A stretch of 64,000 nt of DNA from contig UBYA01000011.1 in the NCBI GenBank assembly GCA_900469615.1, positions 186,001 through 250,000 on the forward strand, in the 5' to 3' direction. This document shows positions 45,348 to 53,362 of the stretch, piece by piece. This DNA comes from Hyphomicrobiales bacterium (GTDB taxonomy: Bacteria > Pseudomonadota > Alphaproteobacteria > Rhizobiales > Rhizobiaceae). Positions within the stretch are counted from its first letter, which is position 1, and the number at the start of each line of letters is the position of its first letter. A model generated the notes under the pieces. That model was not told the DNA's origin. It saw only the letters and a program-made list of their open reading frames with translations, and did not search any database. The position numbers and the translations under genes were made by a program.

Positions 45348-46361
45348 TTATCCCCTCGGCTGCAGCATTTCGCGCAGGAGATCGGGGGTCACGTTCAGCT
45401 GGCCGATCTTGGTGGCGTTGTCGGCAAGATCGCGGAAGGCGAGCGCCATCAGCTGGCCGGGATCCATGCCGACCGAGGCCAGCGCCTGCAGCATCTTGGG
45501 ATCGGCATCGCCGAACGACTTCATCATGGCGGCCAGGCCGTAGGCCTTCGCATCGGCCTCCTCGCGCGCATTGCCCGAAGCAAGGGCGACGAGCGCCTTG
45601 TTCTGCTCTTCGAGGGCGATCTTCCCGGTCATCTCTTCCTGCCGGATCTGCAACTGCCGCTCCTGCACCGAGCGTTCCGCATCCATCTGCGCTTCGCGGA
45701 CCTGACGCTTCTTGTTTTCGACGGCGATTTCGGTCGCCAGTTCATTCTCCTTGATGGTTCGTTCCTGCTCGACGGCCGCGTTGCGGCGGGCATAGATCGC
45801 CTCGTCGGCGCTGCGCAGCAGCGCTTCGCGCGCGCCAGCCTCCAGCGCCTTGGCGGTCTCCGGCTTGGGCTTTACCGCCAGGATCGACAGGCTCAGAAGC
45901 TCAAGGCCCAATGCCTGCAATGCGGGATGCCCCTGCAGCGTGCCCGCCACCCGCCCGACCAGCAGTTCGCCGGCGGCCAGCACTTCCTTCAAAGACAGGG
46001 TATGCACTTCGGCGCGCATTGCGACCTGAACCTGATCGATCAATCGCTGCGACAGCTTCTGCGGATCTTCCGAACCGTAGGCCCCCTTGGCGTTGAGCGA
46101 GAAGTCGAGCAGCTCCGCCGTCCGCTTCGGCTCGGCGATGCGATAGGTGATCTGCCCTTGGACCGTCACCTCCTGGAAATCCGCAGTCACCTCCGGAAAG
46201 ATAAAAGGCTCGTTGACGCTGGCGGTCGGCACCACGACCAGCGAGGTCGACGGCGCGAAATACCAGAACGAGAGCCCCGCGCCCTCCCGTTGCGGCCGGC
46301 CGCCGCGATACTGGATCACATACTGGGTCGGCTGGGCCTTGATGAAACGAAATCCGAACAT
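45348..46361 (-). CDS. SPFH/Band-7 domain protein
   Basis: A 337-residue stomatin/prohibitin-type protein. The SPFH domain covers residues about 5-180 (QYVIQYRGGRPQREGAGLSFWYFAPSTSLVVVPT; VTVQGQITYRIAEPKRTAELLDF). A charged helical region follows (residues about 190-275, LATEIAVENKKRQVREAQMDAERSVQERQLQIRQ) that is likely coiled coil. There is no clear membrane anchor except possibly the N-terminal face. It is the first gene of a two-gene leftward operon with the NAD-kinase-like gene. SPFH proteins form large membrane-associated rings; pairing with a nucleotide kinase-like protein is unusual. Confidence 0.85.
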   Translation of the reverse strand: MFGFRFIKAQPTQYVIQYRGGRPQREGAGLSFWYFAPSTSLVVVPTASVNEPFIFPEVTADFQEVTVQGQITYRIAEPKRTAELLDFSLNAKGAYGSEDPQKLSQRLIDQVQVAMRAEVHTLSLKEVLAAGELLVGRVAGTLQGHPALQALGLELLSLSILAVKPKPETAKALEAGAREALLRSADEAIYARRNAAVEQERTIKENELATEIAVENKKRQVREAQMDAERSVQERQLQIRQEEMTGKIALEEQNKALVALASGNAREEADAKAYGLAAMMKSFGDADPKMLQALASVGMDPGQLMALAFRDLADNATKIGQLNVTPDLLREMLQPRG

Positions 46362-46429
46362 GACTGTCTCCTGAAAAGCGACGGTTGCAAACCGTCATGG
46401 CGCCAACAAACACGACTTATTGTATTTTG

Positions 46430-46446
46430 TCAACTAAGTTAGTTGA
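46430..46446. promoter_or_regulatory. NrtR operator candidate
   Basis: TCAACTAA and TTAGTTGA form a perfect inverted repeat around a single G, midway between the SPFH operon start (46361) and the Nudix regulator start (46474). It resembles the TTAGT-centred palindromes recognised by NrtR proteins. It would allow one regulator to control both divergent units. Confidence 0.68.
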
Positions 46447-46473
46447 AACTTTACACTAAGATGTGACTGCGCT

Positions 46474-47181
46474 ATGGTCGACAATATGAACAGCCCAGCA
46501 GACCTCCCCCAAAGGCCGATCGTGTCGGTCGATCTCGCAATCTTCGCCTTGGCGCCGGAGGGGCTGGAGGTCTTGCTGGCGCGACGCGGCACGGAGCCCT
46601 TTTCCGGATATTGGGCCTTGCCGGGCGGATGGATCCATGTCGATGAGGACCGGAACCTCGAAGCCGCGGCGCGGCGCGTGCTCAGCGACAAGACGGGGGT
46701 CGCGACGCCTTATTTCGAGCAGGTAGGCATTTTCGGGGATGCGGAGCGCGATCCCCGCGGCTGGAGCCTGAGCGTGACCTATATGGCGTTGATCGCGCCG
46801 GACGCCGTAACGCTGCGGCATGGCGGCAATGTCACCGACGTTGCCTGGCATCCGATCGACGGCGATACCACGATGGCACCCCTGGCCTTCGACCATGCGG
46901 CCATTCTCAGGGCCGCCATCACTCGGTTGCGCAACAAGGTCGAATATTCGACCCTGCCCGTGCATCTCCTGCCGGAAGCGTTCACGCTCAGCGAATTGCA
47001 GGCTGTCTATGAACGGCTTCTCGGCCGCCTTCTCGATAAATCCGCCTTTCGCAAACGCATCGCGGAGGTGGATTTCATCGAGCCGATAGCAGGAGAAATG
47101 CGTCGCGCCAGCAACCGCCCTGCCCAGCTTTACCGGCTCAAGCAGGCAGGCTCGACCGTCTTCTTCGACCGGACCATCTGA
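46474..47181 (+). CDS. nrtR: NrtR-type Nudix transcriptional regulator
   Basis: A 235-residue regulator with an N-terminal Nudix domain (SVDLAIFALAPEGLEVLLARRG; YWALPGGWIHVDEDRNLEAAARRVL) and a C-terminal winged helix (PEAFTLSELQAVYERLLGRLLDKSAFRKRIAEVDFI). The Nudix box is degenerate: the catalytic REUxEE is replaced by RVLSDK, so it should bind but not hydrolyse an ADP-ribose-type ligand, as known for NrtR. A second ATG is at 46486. It is divergent from the SPFH/NAD-kinase-like operon with a palindrome between, so it likely senses NAD status to control that operon and itself. Confidence 0.85.
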   Translation: MVDNMNSPADLPQRPIVSVDLAIFALAPEGLEVLLARRGTEPFSGYWALPGGWIHVDEDRNLEAAARRVLSDKTGVATPYFEQVGIFGDAERDPRGWSLSVTYMALIAPDAVTLRHGGNVTDVAWHPIDGDTTMAPLAFDHAAILRAAITRLRNKVEYSTLPVHLLPEAFTLSELQAVYERLLGRLLDKSAFRKRIAEVDFIEPIAGEMRRASNRPAQLYRLKQAGSTVFFDRTI

Positions 47182-47347
47182 GGCAGCGCATTTCCACAGA
47201 AGAGGCAGTTTGCTTTTGACACATGTCGCTTTTTGTCCAAACTCTGCCTTTGTGATGGTACAAATAGCGCCGGAGCCGATTGAAACAGCCCGGCGGCACG
47301 TTTAAACCCGCCGGCACGATCAGTGGCAAAGGGCCTCGGAAACAGGA

Positions 47348-47998
47348 ATGGCGGCGGCAGGAGTTGGAGTGACTGATCCATACGATATTCTCGGCGTTGC
47401 GCGCGATGCGAACGAAGAGCAGGTCAAAGCGGCTTACCGCAAGCGCGCAAAGGCGGCCCATCCCGATTCCGGCGGCGATACGGACGCTTTCGCCCGATTG
47501 CAGAAAGCCTACGAACTGCTTCTCGACCCCGTGCGCCGCAAGGTTTTCGACGATACGGGTTACGATGTCGAATTGACCGATGCCGTCGACCTTCAGGCGC
47601 TGGTAGCCATCGAAAAGCTTATTACCGAGATCGTGCTGGACGAGCGCGAACCGGGGACCTTCGATCCCGTCGCCAAGATGCGCGCGAGCCTTCTCGAGGA
47701 AATTCGCAAGGCGAACTTCAGCAAGAGCGAGCTTGAGCGGCATTCCAACCGCATCGGCCTTCACCTCGACCGGCTTGGCAAACGCCCCGGCAAGGATGTG
47801 GTCGGCCACATGCTGCGTGCCCGCATCAAGGCGATCGCGACGGCCATCAGCGAAACGGAAGCGAAGATCGGCGCCAGCGAGCGCGCCTGCGACATGCTTG
47901 AGGGCTATCTCTATGAGATGGACGAATTGCAGCATGAGACGAACGCCGCAGCCGAAATCGAATGGGACGAGCCGCGGGTTCGGTCGGCCGCGCAATAG
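47348..47998 (+). CDS. DnaJ-domain protein
   Basis: A 216-residue protein with an N-terminal J-domain (DPYDILGVARDANEEQVKAAYRKRAKAAHPDSGGDTDAFARLQKAYELL) including the essential HPD tripeptide. The G/F and zinc-finger regions of classical DnaJ are absent. The remaining 140 residues are helical and charged, without a recognised domain. A GTG eight codons in (47369), preceded by AGGAG, is an alternative start. It would stimulate an Hsp70-type ATPase for a special client. The promoter probably lies in the 166-base gap after nrtR. Confidence 0.82.
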   Translation: MAAAGVGVTDPYDILGVARDANEEQVKAAYRKRAKAAHPDSGGDTDAFARLQKAYELLLDPVRRKVFDDTGYDVELTDAVDLQALVAIEKLITEIVLDEREPGTFDPVAKMRASLLEEIRKANFSKSELERHSNRIGLHLDRLGKRPGKDVVGHMLRARIKAIATAISETEAKIGASERACDMLEGYLYEMDELQHETNAAAEIEWDEPRVRSAAQ

Positions 47999-48211
47999 CT
48001 GCCGCGCCGTCTTGCCGTCTTGAAGAGACGGATTTCGCGTCTGCCTTGATCGCGGAATCACTTTCAGCAACGCTATGTTGCAATGCAACAATCATCCCTA
48101 GACAAATCGAAGACCTGGCCTAGATCAAGCCTCCAGTACGCCGTCGCGCTCAGCGGACGATGACGGCACGGCAATTGACGGGCGCCGGAACTCGGCGTCC
48201 AACGAAGATCT
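47999..48211. other. Intergenic region upstream of repeat copy A
   Basis: Between the J-protein gene and repeat copy A (48212). No supported small gene or operator was found. Together with the repeat it leaves about 330 bases before the flippase start at 48329. Confidence 0.4.
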
Positions 48212-48310
48212 GGAGCAATTGCAGGAAAAGTGCGCGGCGGTTTTCCTGCAATCGCGTCAAAACAAAGGGATAGAGCGGTTTCGCGATTCGAGGAAAAGCG
48301 GAAACGCTCT
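48212..48310 (+). repeat. Dispersed rhizobial repeat, copy A
   Basis: A block of about 100 bases: GAGCAATTGCAGGAAAAGTG, CGGCGGTTTTCCTGCAATCG, AAAACAAAGGGATAGAGCGG, ending in a hairpin formed by AGAGCGGTTTCGC and GCGGAAACGCTCT. It shares order and spacing with copy B at 50797, in the same orientation, and with inverted copies at 15814, 41699 and 57271. It ends 18 bases before the flippase start codon. Confidence 0.75.
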
Positions 48311-48328
48311 GGACGGCGAGGTATACGT

Positions 48329-49819
48329 TTGCTGGCTTCCGAAGCGGATGAAATCGTCTTTGAACATCTGAGCGAAAACCGGTCTCGGGCCGCCCTGCGG
48401 GGTGCCTTCTGGTCGGCGCTGGATACGCTGATCCCAACGGCGCTCAACAGTCTGGTCTTCGTGGTCACATCCCGCTTTCTTCTGCCGCAGGATTTCGGCC
48501 TGGTGGCTCTCGCCTTCGCCATCGTCAGCTTTACCGCCGGCTTCGGCCCCACGGCCTTCGGCGAAGCGCTGATCCAGCAGAAGTCGATCCGCCGCAGCCA
48601 TCTCGATACGGTTTTCTGGCTGTCCTTTTCCTGTGCGGCCATCCTTTACGCCGCGCTGTTTCTGCTTTCGCCATTCCTTGCCCATTGGGTGGGTCATGAC
48701 GAAATCGTCAGCCTGTTGACGATCATCGGACTGAAAATCTTCTTCGACATGATGATCATCGTGCCCAACGCCCTGATCGGCCGGACGATGTCCTTTCATC
48801 TCGCAGCAGCCCGCACCGCGATCGCCACCTGCGTCTCGGCCGCCATTTGCCTTTCGCTGATTTTCGCCGGTTTCGGCCTGTGGGCGCTGGCGATCGCCCA
48901 GATCGCCGCGCCGGCGGCGGCCTGCATCGCCGCCTTCTGGGGGGCCGGGTGGCTGCCGGGCTTCCGCATCAAGCTCGCAAGCCTGCGAGAGCTTTTGCAC
49001 TACGGCATCTTCGCCTCGGGCAACCGCTTCCTGCAGACGATGAATCTCGACCAGCTGATTATCGGCACGCTGGTCAGTCCGGCGGCTCTCGGTATCTACA
49101 ATTTCGCCCGCCGGCTCTACGAGATGCTCAACAATGTGGTGGCGGGCGGCCTGACATCGGTCAGCCATGTGCTGCTATCTTCCCTCCAGCACGACCAGAA
49201 CAAGGTGCGCGAAGCCTTCCTCATGGCGACCTTCGGCTGCTCTCTCGTGTCTTTCCCGGCTTTCATGGGGCTTGCCGCCGTCGCCGACGACGCCATTCCG
49301 CTGATCTTCGGACCGCACTGGGCGGCCGCCATCTGGCCGGTTCGCTTCTTCTGCGTGATCGGCCTGATGGCCGGGATCGGCGTCATCCAGGCCTCCCTGA
49401 TCACGAGCCAGGGCAAGTCCGACTGGTGGTTCTACTATCAGCTGGTGCGCAACATCGTCACGATCCTGACGGTGCTGCTGCTCTATCAATATGGCGTCAC
49501 CATCATCGTGTTCGCGCTGATGATCGAAGTGCTGATGCTGTGGCCGGCAACGCTGTGGATGGTCTCCCGATTGATCGGTCTCAGCATTCCGGAATATTTC
49601 AGCCAGTTCCTGCGCCCGATCGCAGCCTATCTGGGGATGCTGGTCGCGGTGCTGGCGACATCCTCGGCCTTGAGCGACTGGCCGCAGGCTGCACGTCTCG
49701 TCTGCGACATCCTGGTCGGCGGCATCACCTATTCGGCCCTCATCCTGCTTCTGTGCAGGGAAAGGGTTCTCTTCCTCGTGCGAACGACGCTGCAAGGCCG
49801 ACGCGCAAAGGCGCAGTAG
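48329..49819 (+). CDS. Polysaccharide flippase/exporter (Wzx/MOP family)
   Basis: A 496-residue inner-membrane protein with 12-14 hydrophobic segments of the polysaccharide transporter (MOP, lipopolysaccharide biosynthesis) family. The family start is ALRGAFWSALDTLIPTALNSLVFVVTSRFLLPQDFGLVALAFAIVSF, with LDQLIIGTLVSPAALGIYNFARRLYEM in the middle. It would flip lipid-linked sugar units or export a polysaccharide. I chose the TTG at 48329, preceded by GAGG seven bases away. The frame is open to 48230, but those codons are repeat copy A, not protein-like. A glycosyltransferase gene follows 80 bases later. Confidence 0.85.
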   Translation: MLASEADEIVFEHLSENRSRAALRGAFWSALDTLIPTALNSLVFVVTSRFLLPQDFGLVALAFAIVSFTAGFGPTAFGEALIQQKSIRRSHLDTVFWLSFSCAAILYAALFLLSPFLAHWVGHDEIVSLLTIIGLKIFFDMMIIVPNALIGRTMSFHLAAARTAIATCVSAAICLSLIFAGFGLWALAIAQIAAPAAACIAAFWGAGWLPGFRIKLASLRELLHYGIFASGNRFLQTMNLDQLIIGTLVSPAALGIYNFARRLYEMLNNVVAGGLTSVSHVLLSSLQHDQNKVREAFLMATFGCSLVSFPAFMGLAAVADDAIPLIFGPHWAAAIWPVRFFCVIGLMAGIGVIQASLITSQGKSDWWFYYQLVRNIVTILTVLLLYQYGVTIIVFALMIEVLMLWPATLWMVSRLIGLSIPEYFSQFLRPIAAYLGMLVAVLATSSALSDWPQAARLVCDILVGGITYSALILLLCRERVLFLVRTTLQGRRAKAQ

Positions 49820-49899
49820 CAGCCATCGCGAACGAGGCGCGCGGAGGAGCGCAGGTCCCGGCCGCCGCGAAACAACGCCGAATGTCAGAAAGGCGCATC

Positions 49900-50715
49900 A
49901 TGACACTGGTTACGTTCATCATTCCCGTCCGCCATCAGGCCAATTCCAATGACTGGCCTTCGCTGAAAAGACGGCTGGCGCAAACCATCGCCTCGATTTC
50001 CGGGCAGTCCAACGGCAACTGGCGCGGCGTCATCGTCGCCAATGAAGGGGCCGATCTGCCTGACCTGCCGCCGAATTTCTCGGCCGAGCGCGTGACGTTC
50101 CCGCCCAATCCGCTGTATGATCTGCATAGCGCCGAGCGCGAACAGGTCTATGAAGCCGTGCGTCTGGACAAAGGCCGCCGGATTCTGACGGGCATGCTTT
50201 CCGCGCGCGACACGCGCTTCTTCATGATCGTCGACGACGACGATTTCGTCAGCGCCAATATCGTCGATTTCGCCGCCCGAAACAGCGATGCCAACGGCTG
50301 GAAGATCGACCGCGGCTACCTCTGGAGCGAAGGCGGCCGGCTGCTGCTGCATCATAACGATTTCGCCAATTTTTGCGGTACGTCGCTGATCATCCGGTCC
50401 GATCTCTACCGGCTGCCCGCAACCTTCGAGCAGGCGGAAGCCGATTACATCAAATCCATGCTCGGCAGCCATGTTCGCATCGGCAAGCTGCTTTCCGAGG
50501 CCGGCTCCCCGCTCGGATCGCTTCCCTTCCGGGGCGCCATCTACCGCGTCGGGCACAGCGGCGCCCACAGCAAGTCATCCAATCTGTTGCGGACCCATTT
50601 CCTGAACCGGTCGGTGCTGACCCATCCCCGCCAGCTTCTGGGCAACCTTTCGCGCGTGCGCCCGCTCGACCGCAATCTCAGAAACGAGTTCTTCGGCGCG
50701 CGTGCCGCCAGGTAG
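49900..50715 (+). CDS. Glycosyltransferase-like protein
   Basis: A 271-residue soluble protein with a GT-A-type fold. It opens MTLVTFIIPVRHQ, and an extended acidic motif MIVDDDDFVS (residues about 110-119) corresponds to the DxD metal and sugar-nucleotide site. GRRILTGMLSARDTRFF precedes it. The C-terminal half includes FCGTSLIIRSDLYRLP, typical of family 2-like transferases. The start at 49900 has GAAAGG upstream; an in-frame ATG at 49882 is possible. It is likely co-transcribed with the flippase and would add a sugar to the exported polymer or its lipid carrier. Confidence 0.72.
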   Translation: MTLVTFIIPVRHQANSNDWPSLKRRLAQTIASISGQSNGNWRGVIVANEGADLPDLPPNFSAERVTFPPNPLYDLHSAEREQVYEAVRLDKGRRILTGMLSARDTRFFMIVDDDDFVSANIVDFAARNSDANGWKIDRGYLWSEGGRLLLHHNDFANFCGTSLIIRSDLYRLPATFEQAEADYIKSMLGSHVRIGKLLSEAGSPLGSLPFRGAIYRVGHSGAHSKSSNLLRTHFLNRSVLTHPRQLLGNLSRVRPLDRNLRNEFFGARAAR

Positions 50716-50796
50716 CGGGCGCCATTCCTCTGCCAACAAGGTCTCCAGCAACGCCGGCCGACGCCCCCAAAAGCGCCGAGGCAAGCCAGCAAGGGC

Positions 50797-50899
50797 AGAG
50801 CAATTCCAGGAAAAGTGCGCAGCGGTTTTCCGTCCGGAATCGCGTAAAAGACAAAAAAGATGGAACGGTCATCGATTCCGTGAAGCGAGGAACCGCTCC
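50797..50899 (+). repeat. Dispersed rhizobial repeat, copy B
   Basis: Contains AGAGCAATTCCAGGAAAAGT, GCAGCGGTTTTCCGTCCGGA, ATCGCGTAAAAGACAAAAAA and a closing weak hairpin GAACGGTCATCGATTCCG ... AACCGCTCC. It is the same orientation as copy A, so the two direct copies bracket the flippase and glycosyltransferase genes. It lies between convergent genes. Confidence 0.75.
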
Positions 50900-50910
50900 G
50901 GCCGGCAGCA

Positions 50911-52239
50911 TCAGGTGTGGACGGCTGCAAGCGCAATGGCGTCCGCGACCTCTTCAAGCCGTTCCGAGAGCTTGGCCGTAGCGACGCGCAGATGACTGCT
51001 GGGCAGGATCGAAAACTTGGCGCCGGGATGCGCGGCGATGCCCCGCGCCGCAAGCGTCACCACCGCAAAGGGTTCCGACGATACGGGTATCCAGGCGCAC
51101 AGCCCGCCGCCGTGCAGCGCATCCACGCCGCGTTCGCCGAGAGCGCGGATCAGGCCGGCCCGACGTTCTCCATAGGTCTGCCGGGCATGATTGAGGCATG
51201 CCGCCGTCGCCGGATCGCGCAGCAACCAGGCGGCGGCAGCCTGCAGAATTCGGCTCGTCCAGCCGGCGCTGAAGCTGCGATAGGACTGGATCTGGTCGAC
51301 GATTGCCCGCGAGCTCGAAAGGACCGCCAGCCTCAGATCCGGTCCGTGCGTCTTCGAATAGGAGAGGATATGGATGACTCGGTCGGGATAGAGATGTCCC
51401 ATCGAATGTCGAGGCGCCGTCGAGATATCGGCGACGCCGTCGTCCTCCACGATGAGCGTATCCTTGTCCCGAAGGATCTCGGCCATGCTCGCCATGCGTG
51501 CCGGGCTCACGCTCTGGCCGGTGACGGAATGGATGCGCGGCTGGAAGATGAAGGCGACAGGGCGGTATTTCAGCGCCTCTTCCAGTGAAGACGGCAGCGG
51601 GCCTTCGTCATCGCATCTCACCGGAATGATCCGCGCGCCGCGATCCTCCAGAATATCCAGAAGACGCATGCCGGTCGGATCCTCTATCGCGACGGGCGCT
51701 CCGGGCATGACCAGGGCATTGATCAGCGTATAGACGGCATTGTAGCCGCCATTGGTCGCAAGGAACGCCTCCGGCTCGTAGGGCCATGTCTTCCTGACTT
51801 CCGCCTCCAACTCCGGCAGGATGCGGCTGCGCTCGTAGCTGTTGAGATTTTCGGCCGACGCGCCATAGGCCATCGCAGCCTCCAGCTTCGGCAGCAGCTG
51901 CACGTCGGGAACGGCCGCCGTCAGGTTCAGCGCGTCATAGCCATAATCCCCGACGCTCGCGAGCCGCGCCGGCTTGGCGACGAAGCGATCGCCGCTGACC
52001 CATGTGCCGTTCCGGCCTCGCCCGCTGATGATCTTCTGGCGCCTGAGCTCGCTCCAGGCTTCCGACAGGGTCGCCGGGCTGATGCCGAGGGCGAAGGCAA
52101 GATCGCGGATGGGCGGCAATTTGGTGCCGACCGGAAGCGCACCGGCGCGGATGAGTGCGCTTGTCTCCAATGCGATGCCGCGAATCGTCCGATCGCTTAG
52201 TTTTTCGGCAAACCAGTTCGCATCCCGCACGTCGCTCAT
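50911..52239 (-). CDS. MocR-type (GntR HTH-aminotransferase) PLP-dependent regulator
   Basis: A 442-residue fusion of a GntR winged helix (residues about 10-80, PPIRDLAFALGISPATLSEAWSELRRQKIISGRGRNGTWV) with a fold-type I aminotransferase domain. The PLP lysine is in HILSYSKTHGPDLRLAVLSSS, and Asp of VEDDGVADIS and the Arg near HLRVATAKL support PLP binding. MocR proteins sense PLP plus an amine or amino acid. It is divergent from an ABC importer and amidohydrolase operon, with repeated AACATTT boxes between, so it probably activates that operon. Confidence 0.88.
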   Translation of the reverse strand: MSDVRDANWFAEKLSDRTIRGIALETSALIRAGALPVGTKLPPIRDLAFALGISPATLSEAWSELRRQKIISGRGRNGTWVSGDRFVAKPARLASVGDYGYDALNLTAAVPDVQLLPKLEAAMAYGASAENLNSYERSRILPELEAEVRKTWPYEPEAFLATNGGYNAVYTLINALVMPGAPVAIEDPTGMRLLDILEDRGARIIPVRCDDEGPLPSSLEEALKYRPVAFIFQPRIHSVTGQSVSPARMASMAEILRDKDTLIVEDDGVADISTAPRHSMGHLYPDRVIHILSYSKTHGPDLRLAVLSSSRAIVDQIQSYRSFSAGWTSRILQAAAAWLLRDPATAACLNHARQTYGERRAGLIRALGERGVDALHGGGLCAWIPVSSEPFAVVTLAARGIAAHPGAKFSILPSSHLRVATAKLSERLEEVADAIALAAVHT

Positions 52240-52254
52240 TTATCCGCCATTTTT

Positions 52255-52301
52255 AATGTTCAATAACGTAATAACATTTGATCGACCTATATTGAACATT
52301 T
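52255..52301. promoter_or_regulatory. MocR operator candidate
   Basis: AATGTTCAAT (52255-52264) and ATTGAACATT (52291-52300) are perfect inverted repeats. In addition AACATTT occurs at 52273-52279 and 52295-52301, a direct repeat spaced by 22 bp (two turns). Mixed direct and inverted repeats upstream of the target are typical of MocR-type sites. The region is the divergent promoter. Confidence 0.6.
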
Positions 52302-52339
52302 AATCACTTGGAAAACAAGTTTTCCCGCGAGTGAATTTC

Positions 52340-53317
52340 ATGCCTCTTACTCTCCGCCTTGCCCTTCGCGACTGGGACTACATCACGCCATTGGTCCTCG
52401 GCGATGTCTCCTCCCCGAAACTCGACATCAAGGTGGACCGGGTCGGCACGCTGATCCCGCATGTCGGCAAGAGCGACGCCTACGATGCCGCGGAAACCTC
52501 CTTCAGCCGCTACACGCAGATGCGCATCGACGGTGACGACAGCGTGGTCGGCATGCCGAACTTCATCATGCGGGGCTTCCGCCATCGCTGCGTCATCACC
52601 ACCAAGGACAACCCGATCACCACCTTCGCCGAGCTGGCCGGCAAGCGCATCGGCGTCACCGGCTGGCGTGATTCCGGCAATACCTGGACGCGCGCTGCCC
52701 TCCGGCGCGAAGGCGTCGGCGTCGAGGACGCCATGTGGTATGCCGGCCGCCTGACCGAAGCGCATCCGATCACCGACCGCCTCGACGGCTTCGGCCGCCC
52801 CGGCCGCATCGAAGCGGCACCCGGCGAAAGGCCGATGATGGAGCTGCTGAAGGAAGGCCGGCTCGATGCGATTTTCACCCCTTTCATGCCGGACGGCTAT
52901 TTCGCCGGCAATTCCGGCTTCCGCCAGCTTCTGCCGGATTTCCGCGCCGCAGAGCATCGCTATTTTGCCGAAGTGGGCTATGTACCGGGTATGCACCTGA
53001 TCGGATTGAAGGCGGAATTCGTCGCGGAGCATCCCTGGGTGATGGCGGAGCTGAGCGCACTGCTCGATGAATCGCAGCGCGTCTGGCTGAGCAAGCGGCG
53101 CAAATATGCCGACACGACGCCCTTCATGCTCGACGAGCTGCTGAAATCGGCCTCCGAGCTGCCGGAAGGGTGGGATGCGAGCGGCTTTGCCGCCAATCGC
53201 AGGATGATCGCCGATTTCGCTGAGGAATTGCATGTGCAGGGCATCCTGCCGCGCCTGATGACGCCGGAGGAGCTGTTTCCCCTCGATGTCGACGGCAGCC
53301 GGACGGGCGCACCCTGA
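52340..53317 (+). CDS. 4,5-dihydroxyphthalate decarboxylase-like / periplasmic-binding-fold protein
   Basis: A 325-residue protein with the NMT1/THI5-like binding-protein fold used by 4,5-dihydroxyphthalate decarboxylase. It starts LTLRLALRDWDYITPLVLGDV, continues with FSRYTQMRIDGDDSVVGMPNFIMRGFRHRCVITTKDNPI, then ELAGKRIGVTGWRDSGNTW and DAIFTPFMPDGYFAG. There is no signal peptide, so it is probably a cytoplasmic enzyme rather than a transport component. A GTG three codons earlier is possible. It is first in the operon with an amino-acid-type ABC system and an M20 hydrolase. Confidence 0.72.
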   Translation: MPLTLRLALRDWDYITPLVLGDVSSPKLDIKVDRVGTLIPHVGKSDAYDAAETSFSRYTQMRIDGDDSVVGMPNFIMRGFRHRCVITTKDNPITTFAELAGKRIGVTGWRDSGNTWTRAALRREGVGVEDAMWYAGRLTEAHPITDRLDGFGRPGRIEAAPGERPMMELLKEGRLDAIFTPFMPDGYFAGNSGFRQLLPDFRAAEHRYFAEVGYVPGMHLIGLKAEFVAEHPWVMAELSALLDESQRVWLSKRRKYADTTPFMLDELLKSASELPEGWDASGFAANRRMIADFAEELHVQGILPRLMTPEELFPLDVDGSRTGAP

Positions 53318-53362
53318 GCATCAACCGAAATTCAAGGACGCAAAGCAAAAAGGGGAATGAGC

